From positions 1 to 64,000 of the forward strand of contig DASXLL010000162.1 in assembly GCA_036496265.1 (NCBI GenBank): 64,000 nucleotides of DNA, read 5' to 3'. A program made the position numbers and the translations under genes. The DNA comes from CAYLLN01 sp036496265 (GTDB taxonomy: Bacteria > Planctomycetota > Planctomycetia > Pirellulales > Pirellulaceae). The notes beneath the pieces were generated by a model, which did no database searches, was not told the DNA's origin, and worked only from the letters and a program-made list of their open reading frames with translations. Positions within the stretch are counted from its first letter, which is position 1, and each line of letters starts with the position of its first letter. This document shows positions 16,890 through 25,422 of the stretch, in pieces.

Positions 16890-17936
16890 TCAGTCGGCAT
16901 TCCGCAGGCGGAACTCAGCCGCCGGTTTGGCGGCCCCTTTGGCCGACCAAAACAGATTGACCCAACGCTGGACGGCTTTTTCCTCGGGCACCTTAAAGCT
17001 ATCTCCCTTTCCAAGGATCGGGCGATAATCCTTGCAGGCGCCGAGCTCGACCTTGTCGTCTTGCATGACGCACGGATACCAGCTGCCCTTGGGGCCCTTG
17101 GGCTGCTTTGGTTTCTTCTCTTTGGCGGCTGGCTTTTCTTCTGGGCCGTCCGCGTTTTCGTCCGCGACGGCGGGAGCGTCTTCCAGATAAAACTCGGCAT
17201 GGCAAAAATCCACCGACCACACCATGCGAGCCGGGATCTTCGCCGCGCGGCAGATCGCGACGAACGTGGCGTTCAAGTCTTCGCGGTCGGCCTTGCCGTC
17301 ACGCAACACGGCGAGGACCCCTTTGTTCTTGTCCTTGGGATTCGGCTCGTACTTTACCGTCTCACGGACGCCAGCCTGAATCGATTTAACCTGCTGCCAT
17401 GCTGAGTCTTTTTCGTCCGTCATTTCCCGCGCCAGGCTGCGTACCTTCGCGTTGGTGGCCTCAATCAGTGGGCTGGGGCCGAGGAATTTTTTGATCTCGT
17501 TCGGCAGATTTTTAGGAACGACGAGGCCGTCAGTGTTTCGCGGTGGAAGCTGCTCGTGCTTGGTAACCTCGAACGTGATGAAGCATTCGGCCGTGCCGCC
17601 GGCAGGAATTTGCGGCGCATCGAAGACCATTTGCTTAAGGCCGTCGATCTGCCGGTAATTATGCCGCGGAATGCCGGGCGAAATTTGCTGACTGGCGACC
17701 TTCACCTGCTGTTCAGGCCAATCGGCCGGCACCGGAAATGTGCCGACGACGCTGTTGCAAGGCCCAGCGGTTGCCCGTACGGAGATCCCGAATTCCCATT
17801 TGTGCGTTTGGACGTCGGGCGTTTTTTCGGCCGGCTTACCTGGCTCTTCGATCGGTGGCTGCGCGGCGATGAGATACTGCGCTGCAACGATCAGCGCGGC
17901 AGTGGCAAAATGAGTCCAGGCGAATCGGCGGAACAT
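16890..17936 (-). CDS. Transglutaminase-like paralogue lacking the catalytic Cys
   Basis: 348 aa with an N-terminal signal (ATAALIVAAQYLIAA). It aligns with the protein at 15256 along its length (GPSPLIEATNAKVRSLAREM, CRAAKIPARMVW, CHAEFYLED, GSWYPC). Where the paralogue has GDCEEL this protein has ADREDL, so the nucleophile Cys is Arg218 (codon CGC at 17283-17285 on the minus strand). His246 is kept. A Lys/Pro/Glu-rich insert separates the His strand from GSWYPC. Probably a non-catalytic binding or scaffold version. Confidence 0.82.
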   Translation of the reverse strand: MFRRFAWTHFATAALIVAAQYLIAAQPPIEEPGKPAEKTPDVQTHKWEFGISVRATAGPCNSVVGTFPVPADWPEQQVKVASQQISPGIPRHNYRQIDGLKQMVFDAPQIPAGGTAECFITFEVTKHEQLPPRNTDGLVVPKNLPNEIKKFLGPSPLIEATNAKVRSLAREMTDEKDSAWQQVKSIQAGVRETVKYEPNPKDKNKGVLAVLRDGKADREDLNATFVAICRAAKIPARMVWSVDFCHAEFYLEDAPAVADENADGPEEKPAAKEKKPKQPKGPKGSWYPCVMQDDKVELGACKDYRPILGKGDSFKVPEEKAVQRWVNLFWSAKGAAKPAAEFRLRNAD

Positions 17937-18044
17937 GCTTCCCTCACGGCTGCAAAAAGCCGATGCCGCTCAGAAAAAGCGCGGCATTCAGGAAAGCATA
18001 AGTCGCGGCTTAGATCGCGACTGCCGCTCCGGTGAATCGTTATA

Positions 18045-18080
18045 CCCTCACCCTAACCCTCTCCCAGCGGGAGAGGGGAC
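18045..18080. repeat. Hairpin of the CCCTCTCCC...GGGAGAGGG type
   Basis: CCCTCACCCTAACCCTCTCC followed by CAGCGGGAGAGGGGAC forms a stem. The same wording recurs in the 5' part of the frame at 50400-50465. It lies just past the 3' end of the small lipoprotein gene. Confidence 0.55.
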
Positions 18081-18100
18081 GGTGAATCCGTTAACTCGAC

Positions 18101-18322
18101 TTATAACGTCGGCGCGATTTCGATCGGCCCGGGCATGACCTGCGGCGTTGTCGGCATCATCATCGTTGCTTGGGGGCCGCCCGGTCCGCACGCTGGCGGC
18201 GGGCAGCAGCGATCGCCCCGGTTGAACCAACTGCTGCCCGAGCTGCGGCCGCACGAGCTGCACCCGGCAAGGCTCGCGATGGTTACAACCACTCCCGTCA
18301 GCAATAGCAGTTTTTTGCTCAT
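18101..18322 (-). CDS. Small lipoprotein, Cys/Pro-rich
   Basis: 73 aa. MSKKLLLLTGVVVTIASLAG then Cys21 is a clear lipoprotein signal. The mature part is short and low in complexity, rich in Ser, Cys and Pro (SCGRSSGSSWF, CCPPPACGPGGP). Similar short Cys/Pro lipoproteins are frequent in planctomycete genomes. No function can be inferred. Confidence 0.7.
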   Translation of the reverse strand: MSKKLLLLTGVVVTIASLAGCSSCGRSSGSSWFNRGDRCCPPPACGPGGPQATMMMPTTPQVMPGPIEIAPTL

Positions 18323-18629
18323 GGCATTTCTCTCCCGCGGAGCTCAAGTTCTGAGTTGCTTCCGCTCCAACTCTAGGCGCGCCGGCGTGAGGTGCAAATG
18401 CAACCGTTGACTTTTGGCAACAGGCGGCCGCGAATAATCGCGGAAAATAGCGTTCCTGCGGCTTATGCAGGAGTTCGGCGTTGTTGCTTTGCCGCACGGA
18501 CGTGTGATGCACTCAACCGCAACAGTCGAGAAAATGCTACAGTAGCTTGACGCCGTCTTGGATAGTGCGCCGAGCGAGCGCGCGGCCCGTGCGGCCGTTA
18601 AATTCGTTACCAGCGGAATATCTTTCTCC
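18323..18629. other. Divergent intergenic region
   Basis: About 307 nt between the divergent lipoprotein and hydrolase genes. It should hold both promoters. A small hairpin (CCTGCGGCTTATGCAGG, about 18455-18471) is visible; no convincing -35/-10 pair was found and no small gene is supported. Confidence 0.4.
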
Positions 18630-19703
18630 ATGACGCGGCAACCGGCATTTCGTCTGGCTGGCGCTGCGTCGTGCCTGGTGTGGCTCGCGGGCGTTTTTGC
18701 AGCCGCGGCAATTTATGCCGAGGACGTGGCCAAAAGTGGCTCGGCCGAAGCCTCGCCCTCCCAAAAACAGCCACAGCAGGTGTGCCGAACTTTCCGCGTT
18801 CGCGACGAGGATCAAGTCTGGCTGGTCAGCACGCGGCATTTGGGCTGCTACATGGGCGGCAAGAACTGGCCGACGTATCAAATCTGGCTCTACGAAAAAG
18901 GAACCTGGCAGCCGCGGACGGAGGCGGAGTTTTTTGCGGCCGATTCGGCGGAGATTGTGACGCCGCTGTACGTTCACGGCAATCGCGTCAATGCGAACGA
19001 GGCTAGCAGCTACGGCCTGAGCTTCTATTTCGAGTTCGTCGGCAAGCTCGATCACGAGCCACCGGTGCGGTTCGTGATTTGGTCGTGGCCCAGTGATGAA
19101 ATCAAGGGAAATCTGAAGGATGTCCGAGCGAAAGCAGATCGTTCGGATTACGAGGCGTATTATCTCGCGTGTTTTCTGGCCCGCATGAAGCCGGAGGTGC
19201 ATGTCGGCTTGCTCGGTTATAGCTTCGGCGCCCGAATCGTTAGTGGCGCTCTGCATCTATTAAACGGTGGGGCCATCTTCGGTCATTCTGTCTCCGCAGG
19301 CGAGCATCCGCAGTTTCGAGTCGCCCTCTGGGCGGCCGCCGAGCACAACTATTGGTATCAGCCGGGGCAGTTTCACGGTCGAGCCCCGGCCGCGGCTGAT
19401 GCCTGGTTCATCACCATCAACTGCTGTGACCCGGTCCTTTCTCGTTATCGTTTCCTTGACAGGTGCAGTAACGCCGACGCGGTGGGCTTTTCAGGCATCT
19501 ATGGCCGCAACCTATTGCCGCCCGATGTGAACGCACGGATCGAGGAAGTCAACGTCTCGAACATTGTCGGCGGCACGCACGATTGGCGGGCTTATCTATA
19601 TTCGCAGTGGATTCAGGACCGAACGCGCGAGTACATCCTCTGGCATCCGCTGTTTGGCAGTGCGTCAGAGAAGAAGGCCATGGCGGCCGTTGCGGCTGAA
19701 TAG
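18630..19703 (+). CDS. Putative exported alpha/beta-hydrolase
   Basis: 357 aa. Signal-like segment at residues 8-30 (LAGAASCLVWLAGVFAAAA). YVHGNRVNANEAS fits an oxyanion-hole loop. GYSFGAR with Ser198 is a G-x-S-x-G nucleophile elbow. GGTHDWRAYL near the end may supply the His. The general layout resembles DUF900-like hydrolases. Residues 37-45 (GSAEASPSQ) are encoded by a copy of repeat family D (18738-18763), just after the signal. Substrate unknown. ATG 18630 is chosen over the upstream start at 18558 because it directly precedes the signal. Confidence 0.65.
   Translation: MTRQPAFRLAGAASCLVWLAGVFAAAAIYAEDVAKSGSAEASPSQKQPQQVCRTFRVRDEDQVWLVSTRHLGCYMGGKNWPTYQIWLYEKGTWQPRTEAEFFAADSAEIVTPLYVHGNRVNANEASSYGLSFYFEFVGKLDHEPPVRFVIWSWPSDEIKGNLKDVRAKADRSDYEAYYLACFLARMKPEVHVGLLGYSFGARIVSGALHLLNGGAIFGHSVSAGEHPQFRVALWAAAEHNYWYQPGQFHGRAPAAADAWFITINCCDPVLSRYRFLDRCSNADAVGFSGIYGRNLLPPDVNARIEEVNVSNIVGGTHDWRAYLYSQWIQDRTREYILWHPLFGSASEKKAMAAVAAE
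18738..18763 (+). repeat. Family D repeat inside the hydrolase gene
   Basis: GGCTCGGCCGAAGCCTCGCC followed by CTCCCA reads in frame as GSAEASPS. The matching word at 54994-55019 in sufD reads GSAGASPS on that gene's strand. Confidence 0.75.
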
Positions 19704-19836
19704 CGCCGCTTCAAATGGCCGGCACGGGCTCGCGTTCGGTGGCCCTCCATAGCTGTCCGCAAGCTTTGAATCCGCTACGATCTGGGCAACATCTGCCGGT
19801 ACTCCGGCCATCCCATTCGCTCGATCGGAGCAGCGT

Positions 19837-20796
19837 ATGCGTCTTTGTCGATTCCAGCACAACGGACAGGCTCAGGCCGGTTTTTACGACGACCAATTCG
19901 TGGTTCCGGTAGCGGCTGCCGCTGAACTCCATGCCAAGGCGTCGTCCGAGAAGCTCGGCGCATTAACGGGCGATAATTTGCTCGATTTTTTGCCGCCGGA
20001 CGGGAAGCATTTCGCGGCGGCGAAGAAAATTGCCGATTGGATGGCCAAAAGCGCGGACGCGATCCCCGCGGCGACGAAGTTGGCCCACGATTCGGTCGAA
20101 ATCCTCGTTCCGATTCCGAATCCGAGCAAGCTATTGCTCTTGGCCGGCAATTACAACGAGCACTTGACCGAAGGCGGCGGGGCGGGGACCGAACGAGCCG
20201 AAACTTTTCCATACGTCTTTTGGAAGCCGCCGACCACGACTCTGATTGCCACGAACAAACCCGTGGTCATTCCCAAAATCTCGCCCGACCATATCGATTG
20301 GGAGTTGGAGCAATGCATCGTCATCGGCCGGCGGGCGCGGCACGTCCCTGAGGCCGAAGCGCTGAAGTACGTGGCGGGCTACACAGTCCTCAACGACATT
20401 TCGGACCGCCAATATCGTCCCAATCCGGGCCGCAAGCAGCGCGGGAACGACAAGTGGTTTGACTGGGAGCATGGCAAGTGGCACGACACGTTCGCTCCGT
20501 GCGGCCCGTGCATTGCTTCGGCCGATGCGATTCCTGATCCGCAGAAACTGAAGATGAAATTGACACTTAACGGCAAAGTGAGACAGGACGCCACGACGGG
20601 TCAGCAGATTTTTCCCATCGCCGCTGTGGTGGCCTTTATCAGCGACATCGTCACGCTGGAACCCGGCGACTTGATCTCGACGGGAACGCCGGGCGGCGTG
20701 GGCAATACGACGGGCACCTATCTCCAACGCGGCGACAAAATGGAAGCGTGGATCGAAGGGATTGGGACGCTGGTTTCGCCGGTGGTAAATGAATAA
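19837..20796 (+). CDS. Fumarylacetoacetate hydrolase family protein
   Basis: 319 aa. N-terminal beta domain with MRLCRFQHNGQAQAGFYDDQ, then the FAH fold. Metal ligands are expected in DHIDWELEQCIVIGRRAR (two Glu) and GYTVLNDISDRQ (Asp). VNDE-type end segments LEPGDLISTGTPGGVGNT and ERGD-like LQRGDKMEAWIEGIG are the family signatures. Members hydrolyse C-C bonds in acylpyruvates or dehydrate sugar acids. No pathway neighbours indicate the substrate. Confidence 0.93.
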   Translation: MRLCRFQHNGQAQAGFYDDQFVVPVAAAAELHAKASSEKLGALTGDNLLDFLPPDGKHFAAAKKIADWMAKSADAIPAATKLAHDSVEILVPIPNPSKLLLLAGNYNEHLTEGGGAGTERAETFPYVFWKPPTTTLIATNKPVVIPKISPDHIDWELEQCIVIGRRARHVPEAEALKYVAGYTVLNDISDRQYRPNPGRKQRGNDKWFDWEHGKWHDTFAPCGPCIASADAIPDPQKLKMKLTLNGKVRQDATTGQQIFPIAAVVAFISDIVTLEPGDLISTGTPGGVGNTTGTYLQRGDKMEAWIEGIGTLVSPVVNE

Positions 20797-20805
20797 GAGC
20801 GAAGG

Positions 20806-20919
20806 TAGTCCCCTCGCTCCGCGAGGGACAGATGCGCCGAGACCGTCTCCATCCAAAACGACGTCAAACACCAGTTAATGGCATCGCTACGATCAGGCCC
20901 TTGCGAAGCAAGGGGCCTA
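20806..20919. repeat. GTAG...CTAC-bracketed hairpin pair between convergent genes
   Basis: GTAGTCCCCTCGCTCCGCGA (from 20806, continuing GGGAC) and AGGCCCTTGCGAAGCAAGGG (from 20895, continuing GCCTAC) are two hairpins with outer GTAG and CTAC. The same two-hairpin layout occurs at 38648, 55249 and 58269. Possibly a bidirectional terminator. Confidence 0.6.
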
Positions 20920-20921
20920 CA

Positions 20922-22403
20922 TTAGGCAAACAACTTCGTGACCGGCTCGGCCTTCACCAGCTCTCGCGGCTGATTGAGGTGGTTATAGACGATGGTATTG
21001 GGGTTGATGCCGACGGCGTGGTAGATCGTGGCGACGACATCGATTGGGTGCGTAGGGTTTTCCAGCGGGGCTGAACCCGTCGCGTCGCTCTTGCCATAGA
21101 CGAAGCCGCGTTTGATGCCGGCGCCGGCGAGGACGGCGGTGTAGCAGTAGGGCCAGTGGTCGCGGCCGTCGTCGCTGTTGCCGTTGCCAGACGTGCTGAC
21201 GCCACGCTGCGGGCTGCGTCCGAATTCGCCGAGGGCGACGACGAGCGTTTCGTCGAGGAGGCCGCGTTCGTCGAGGTCGGCGATGAGCGTGGAGAGGCCG
21301 CTGTCCAGCATGGGCGCCGACTGGTTCTTCATCCGGGCGGAGAGACCGACGTGAACGTCCCACGAATGGTTGTCGCTATTGGCGACCTTCGGCCACACGA
21401 CTTCGACCACCCGCGTCCCGGCTTCGACCAGGCGGCGAGCGAGCAGGCAGCTTTGGCCGAACGTGTTGCGGCCGTAGCGGTCGCGGATCTTGTCCGACTC
21501 TTTGTTGAGCGAAAACGCCTCGCGAGCCTTGCCCGACATGATCAGACTGAGGGCCGATTCGTAATACTTATCGAGATCGTACTTGGCGACGGCCTTGTCG
21601 ATCTCCGGCATGCCCTGATTGATCATGTCGCGGAGGCGGGCGCGGCGATCGAGCCGCGTTTCGCTCACTTCGGGCCGCAGCGTGAGGTCATCGACCTTAA
21701 TGCGGTCGAGCTTGTTCATGTCCATGTCGTCGCCCGGCGGGAACAGATAGTACGGGTCGTACGCGCGGCCGAGAAAGCCCGCGGTGCCCGACTTGTTGAC
21801 GACATTGCTCTCTTGCAGCGGCCGCGGCAGCATGACAAACGGCAGCATCGGCGTCGTCGGCGGCTTCAAGCGAATGATGTTCGAACCGAGATTGGGAAAA
21901 TCCTTTGGCGTCGGCGGCTCAAGCTGTCCCGACGGGCTCACTTTATCGGCCGTATAGCCGGTGTGAAACTGATAGATGGCCGCCGTGTGATTGAAGAGGC
22001 CAACGGGCGTGTAAGCCATCGAGCGAACGAACGTGAACTTGTTCGTGACGTCGTTGATCTTCGGCAGCAGCTCGGTCACATCCATTCCGGGCGTTTTGGC
22101 CGGAATGCGTTTGAAAACGCTCTTCACGTTGTCCGGCACATTGTCCTTCGGATCCCACAGATCGAGGTGACTCGGTCCGCCTTGCAAATAAACGAGGATC
22201 ACGCTCTTCGCGCGGCCCCAGCCGGGAGCGACGGGCGCGGCCACCGGCGTGGCGGCTTGAGCCGATTGCAGCTTGAGCATGCCGCCGAGCGTCAGGCCGA
22301 GAAAGCCCGAGCCGCCGACGCGGAGAATATCCCGGCGGGTAACGCCGAGATGCGAATCGCAGAGGTCCTTGCCGGGCTGGCCAGGAATGCAGAGCATCGA
22401 CAT
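20922..22403 (-). CDS. DUF1501 family exported protein
   Basis: 493 aa from ATG 22403. The N-terminus has TRRDILRVGGSGFLGLTLGG, a twin-arginine signal. VILVYLQGGPSHLDLWDPK, MAYTPVGLFNHTAAIYQFHT, and ALGEFGRSPQ with DGRDHWPYCYTAVLAGAGI are the DUF1501 (sulfatase-like fold) hallmarks. The usual DUF1549/1553 partner is absent here; this copy stands alone. Function in the family is uncertain, possibly periplasmic polysaccharide-related. Confidence 0.93.
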   Translation of the reverse strand: MSMLCIPGQPGKDLCDSHLGVTRRDILRVGGSGFLGLTLGGMLKLQSAQAATPVAAPVAPGWGRAKSVILVYLQGGPSHLDLWDPKDNVPDNVKSVFKRIPAKTPGMDVTELLPKINDVTNKFTFVRSMAYTPVGLFNHTAAIYQFHTGYTADKVSPSGQLEPPTPKDFPNLGSNIIRLKPPTTPMLPFVMLPRPLQESNVVNKSGTAGFLGRAYDPYYLFPPGDDMDMNKLDRIKVDDLTLRPEVSETRLDRRARLRDMINQGMPEIDKAVAKYDLDKYYESALSLIMSGKAREAFSLNKESDKIRDRYGRNTFGQSCLLARRLVEAGTRVVEVVWPKVANSDNHSWDVHVGLSARMKNQSAPMLDSGLSTLIADLDERGLLDETLVVALGEFGRSPQRGVSTSGNGNSDDGRDHWPYCYTAVLAGAGIKRGFVYGKSDATGSAPLENPTHPIDVVATIYHAVGINPNTIVYNHLNQPRELVKAEPVTKLFA

Positions 22404-22775
22404 GGCGATGTCCTTTTCGATGTGGTGGGAGAGCAACACCAGTGTGGCTGTGTTTTGCGAAGCATAACACGGCCTCTGGCGCCACTTGCAGGCGGGAACT
22501 GGGCGTAAACTGCCCAGTCTGGTTACTTGCCGTACTATACCGCCCCGGCAAAGCCAGTGTCAACTTTGCTGTCGGGGCTAGCGGCGGATATCGGCTGGCG
22601 GCGTTCCTCGACTACAGCAAATCGACCGCCATCGAGGCCCAGTTAGCACTAGGTCCACTTTGGGCTGGTTTTCGACGACTGGGTTTGGTAAACGCACGCG
22701 GCTTATACGTGGGGCAGGCATCTTGCCTGCCATATTCTTCGCGGCAGGCAAAATGCTTGCCCCACGGAGTCGCCC
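22404..22775. other. Intergenic region with family B hairpin
   Basis: About 370 nt between divergent genes. It contains one clear repeat (22709-22765). The rest has no recognisable gene on either strand. Confidence 0.45.
22709..22765. repeat. Family B hairpin pair (GTGGGGCAGGCATCTTGCCT)
   Basis: Left hairpin GTGGGGCAGGCATCTTGCCT and right hairpin GGCAGGCAAAATGCTTGCCC form an outer inverted repeat (GTGGGGC/GCCCCAC). It ends 1 nt before the GGAG ribosome site of the next gene. Copies: 25363, 32608 (half) and 63461. Confidence 0.85.
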
Positions 22776-23150
22776 ATGACACGTCGCATCTGGCTCAAAT
22801 GCCTTGTCTGGTCCGTCGGCTGGTTGCCTTTGGCTGCCATCCGGCAATTCGTCCGCGCCGACGAGCAACAAGCCACGCTCAACGAACTCCTCCGCTCGAT
22901 TCTCAAATGCCGCCGCCCCGAGGAATTCGCCTATGTCAATCTCGTGACGGCCAAAGTCGATTCCGGCGAGCTGCCACCCGCTCTTGTTCTCAGCATGATG
23001 CAGTGGGCCCGCAAGCGCTCCCGCCAAGAGGTCGAAAATCATCGCCGCAACACCGACATTCCGTTTCCGTACTTTCAACAGGGCATGCACCTTCGCGCGG
23101 CCGAAATCGGTGTCAGTCTGCCCGAATTTACGACCGTCATAACACCATAG
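22776..23150 (+). CDS. Exported protein of unknown function
   Basis: 124 aa. Signal peptide at residues 1-28 (LKCLVWSVGWLPLAAIRQFVRA). The mature part is polar and helical (LNELLRSILKCRRPEEFAYVN, then LPPALVLSMMQWARKRS). No recognised domain. GGAG lies 6 nt before the ATG, directly behind the family B hairpin, so the hairpin is within the 5' leader and could affect translation. Confidence 0.6.
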   Translation: MTRRIWLKCLVWSVGWLPLAAIRQFVRADEQQATLNELLRSILKCRRPEEFAYVNLVTAKVDSGELPPALVLSMMQWARKRSRQEVENHRRNTDIPFPYFQQGMHLRAAEIGVSLPEFTTVITP

Positions 23151-23413
23151 TATGAGCGTGTTAAAACGCACGCCTTGCCCAGGATTCAAGGCCGACCGCG
23201 GTAATCTCCGGTGAGTTTCCGGGTATTACTGCTTTTGACAGCTGGCACCGCAAAAATCCCTGCGATTACGGCGTTTTGGAGTCATTTTTTCTCTTGCGGC
23301 GGCCTTGCCCCCGGATAGAGTCAAAGCTGTCCGCGGCGCGTGTTGCAATTTGGCAACAGCCGATTGTCGAACACGAAATCGCTGCGGATAAACCTCTCCC
23401 AACGGCCAAAGCC

Positions 23414-23980
23414 ATGCCTGCCCGCCACCATCACTCTGCGGAAGTCGATGAGCTGCTCTTGAACGCGCGGCTCCGCGACGAGCTGGAGCCGTTCCTCGAC
23501 GAGTCGGTACACATCCTCGACTGCCGCCGGCTGCCGACCTCCGACGAGAACGAATTCCTTGAGCAGATGCTCGCCTGGGAGCGGGCGCCGGTGCTGCCGA
23601 TCGCCAAATGGTTTCAGCCGGAGCTGGCGCTGCCGCATCCCGATCGGCTGACGGACGCCGAGCTGCATACAATCCTCACCGAGACGATTCAGAAGCTGCA
23701 TTCGCAGCGGATCGTCCTCGACTTCACCGATCACTTGAGCGATCGGCAGTTATATTGCTTGATCCTCCGCGATATACTGCCGTCGCCTGAGAAAAAGTTG
23801 GATTTGCCGCGTAACCATCTGCATTGGCATTTCCTCGACGACGAGGCCCAGCCCGAAATTTGGCTGATGTTCTACGCCTCCGACGAAGAGCGTGAAGTCT
23901 GGGCCGAACAAACCGGCCAGCCGCTGCCGCCCAAGAAGAAGCCGCCGCACCCGCGGCGGATGCCACGACGGCCGGCATAG
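23414..23980 (+). CDS. Conserved hypothetical acidic protein
   Basis: 188 aa. Soluble, rich in acidic and aromatic residues (VDELLLNARLRDELEPFLDE, LSDRQLYCLILRDILPS, HLHWHFLDDEAQPEIWLMFY) with a basic proline tail (PKKKPPHPRRMPRRPA). The coding frame is clear and the sequence is reminiscent of hypothetical proteins in other planctomycetes, but I cannot name a family. ATG 23414 is preferred; the longer frame to 23276 lacks protein-like character. Confidence 0.6.
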   Translation: MPARHHHSAEVDELLLNARLRDELEPFLDESVHILDCRRLPTSDENEFLEQMLAWERAPVLPIAKWFQPELALPHPDRLTDAELHTILTETIQKLHSQRIVLDFTDHLSDRQLYCLILRDILPSPEKKLDLPRNHLHWHFLDDEAQPEIWLMFYASDEEREVWAEQTGQPLPPKKKPPHPRRMPRRPA

Positions 23981-24013
23981 CGTTTGGAAAGGCGATGGGC
24001 GGCTCAGCGCGAG

Positions 24014-24084
24014 GGGGTCGGGAGTCGATTGCGGTATAACTCTCGCCAGCTGGATAACCGTTTTCGCAATCGACTCCCGACCCC
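24014..24084. repeat. Cruciform element, family A, copy 2
   Basis: Arms GGGGTCGGGAGTCGATTGCG (24014-24033) and its complement (24065-24084) enclose a 31-nt loop with an internal CCAGCTGG palindrome. Same arms and loop length as the copy at 3-77, different loop sequence. It lies upstream of nadA. Confidence 0.8.
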
Positions 24085-24217
24085 TTCCCTTCGGATTGCG
24101 GCGGTTGGCGGCTCCTTCCTATTGAGCACTCCGTCTTTCGAGTGCCGACGACTCACCGCGCTCGCCAATCGGGCATATAATTGGTTATCTCACCAGTTAA
24201 GTGCTCAAGTAGATTCC

Positions 24218-25363
24218 ATGCCCACGCTTCTCGAACCACTTCCGGCTCCGCTTCATGAACTGAAGCCTTACAAATCGCTCCGCAACGAGGAACTGTCCGC
24301 GCGAATCGAAGCGATTCGCCGCGAGTTTGGCCCCCGACTCATGATTTTGGGCCATCACTATCAGCAGGACGAGGTCATTGAGCATAGCGATTTGCGGGGC
24401 GACAGTTACCAGCTCAGTCAGATGGCGGCCTCCAGCCGCGACTGCCGCGTGATCGTTTTCTGCGGCGTGCATTTCATGGCTGAGACGGCCGACATTCTGG
24501 CCAACCGGCCGGAAAAACTAACCGAGCGCGGCGGCGAGCGAGTAACGGTCATTTTGCCCGACATGGCCGCCGGCTGCTCGATGGCCGATATGGCGGCGAT
24601 CGACCAGGTTGAAGCGGCGTGGCAGGACCTGGGCGAAGTAATCGACACCAGCGACGTCACGCCGGTTACGTATATCAACTCCGCCGCGAGCCTCAAGGCT
24701 TTCTGCGGACGGCATGGCGGCATCGTCTGCACATCGAGCAACGCGCGGGCCGTGCTGGAATGGTCATTCAAACGCACGAAGCGAGTGTTTTTCTTTCCCG
24801 ATCAGCATCTGGGCCGCAACACGTCGCTGAAGATGGGCATCACCAACGATCAGATGCCCGTGTTCGATCCCTACAACAGCGACCTCGGCGGCAATAGCGA
24901 AGACGCAATCAAAAACAGCCGCGTGATCCTCTGGAAAGGCCACTGCTCGGTCCACCAGATGTTCCGCGCCGAGCACGTGCATTTATTCAGGGAGCGGTAT
25001 CCGGGAATCCAGATTCTGGTGCATCCCGAATGCCCGCAGGAAGTGAACGATCTGGCGGATGTGTCGGGGTCGACGAGCAAAATCATTCAAACGGTCGAGA
25101 AGGCGCCCGCTGGAACGAAATGGGCGATTGGCACCGAGCTGCATTTGGTCAACCGGCTCAAGCACGAGCATCCGGAGCAGGAAATTCATTTTCTCTCGCC
25201 GGTCGTCTGCATGTGCGCGACGATGTATCGCATCGACCTGGCTCATCTGTGCTGGAGCCTGGAAAATTTGGCGGCGGGGCGGCCGGTCAATGTGATCGAA
25301 GTCGCTGATGAAACGGCGCGGTGGAGTTTGGTGGCGCTGGAGCGGATGCTGGAGGTCAAATAG
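24218..25363 (+). CDS. nadA: Quinolinate synthase
   Basis: 381 aa. Condenses iminoaspartate with dihydroxyacetone phosphate in NAD biosynthesis, using a [4Fe-4S] cluster. LMILGHHYQQDEVIEHSD is the N-terminal signature. Cluster ligands are expected in VIVFCGVHFMAETA, HPECPQEV and VVCMCATMYRID. VYINSAA-like TPVTYINSAASLKAFCG and IVCTSSNA also fit. The stop codon TAG abuts repeat B at 25363. nadB and nadC are not in the window. Confidence 0.95.
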   Translation: MPTLLEPLPAPLHELKPYKSLRNEELSARIEAIRREFGPRLMILGHHYQQDEVIEHSDLRGDSYQLSQMAASSRDCRVIVFCGVHFMAETADILANRPEKLTERGGERVTVILPDMAAGCSMADMAAIDQVEAAWQDLGEVIDTSDVTPVTYINSAASLKAFCGRHGGIVCTSSNARAVLEWSFKRTKRVFFFPDQHLGRNTSLKMGITNDQMPVFDPYNSDLGGNSEDAIKNSRVILWKGHCSVHQMFRAEHVHLFRERYPGIQILVHPECPQEVNDLADVSGSTSKIIQTVEKAPAGTKWAIGTELHLVNRLKHEHPEQEIHFLSPVVCMCATMYRIDLAHLCWSLENLAAGRPVNVIEVADETARWSLVALERMLEVK

Positions 25364-25418
25364 TGGGGCAGGCATCTTGCCTGCCGGTCTTTCATGGCAG
25401 GCTGGAAGCCTGCCCCAC
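25363..25418. repeat. Family B hairpin pair between convergent genes
   Basis: GTGGGGCAGGCATCTTGCCT and GGCAGGCTGGAAGCCTGCCC flank a short spacer. The left end shares its first base with the nadA stop codon. It ends 5 nt before the stop of the Ala-rich gene on the other strand, so it could terminate both. Confidence 0.85.
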
Positions 25419-25422
25419 TGAA

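Noticed and set aside
21156..22508. 450-codon plus-strand frame over the DUF1501 gene
   Set aside because: Antisense to well-conserved DUF1501 motifs; translation is Arg/Val-rich without a domain.
22578..23189. 203-codon minus-strand frame
   Set aside because: It overlaps the exported-protein gene at 22776 and a repeat; part of its translation (AFCLPRR-like) is repeat-derived.
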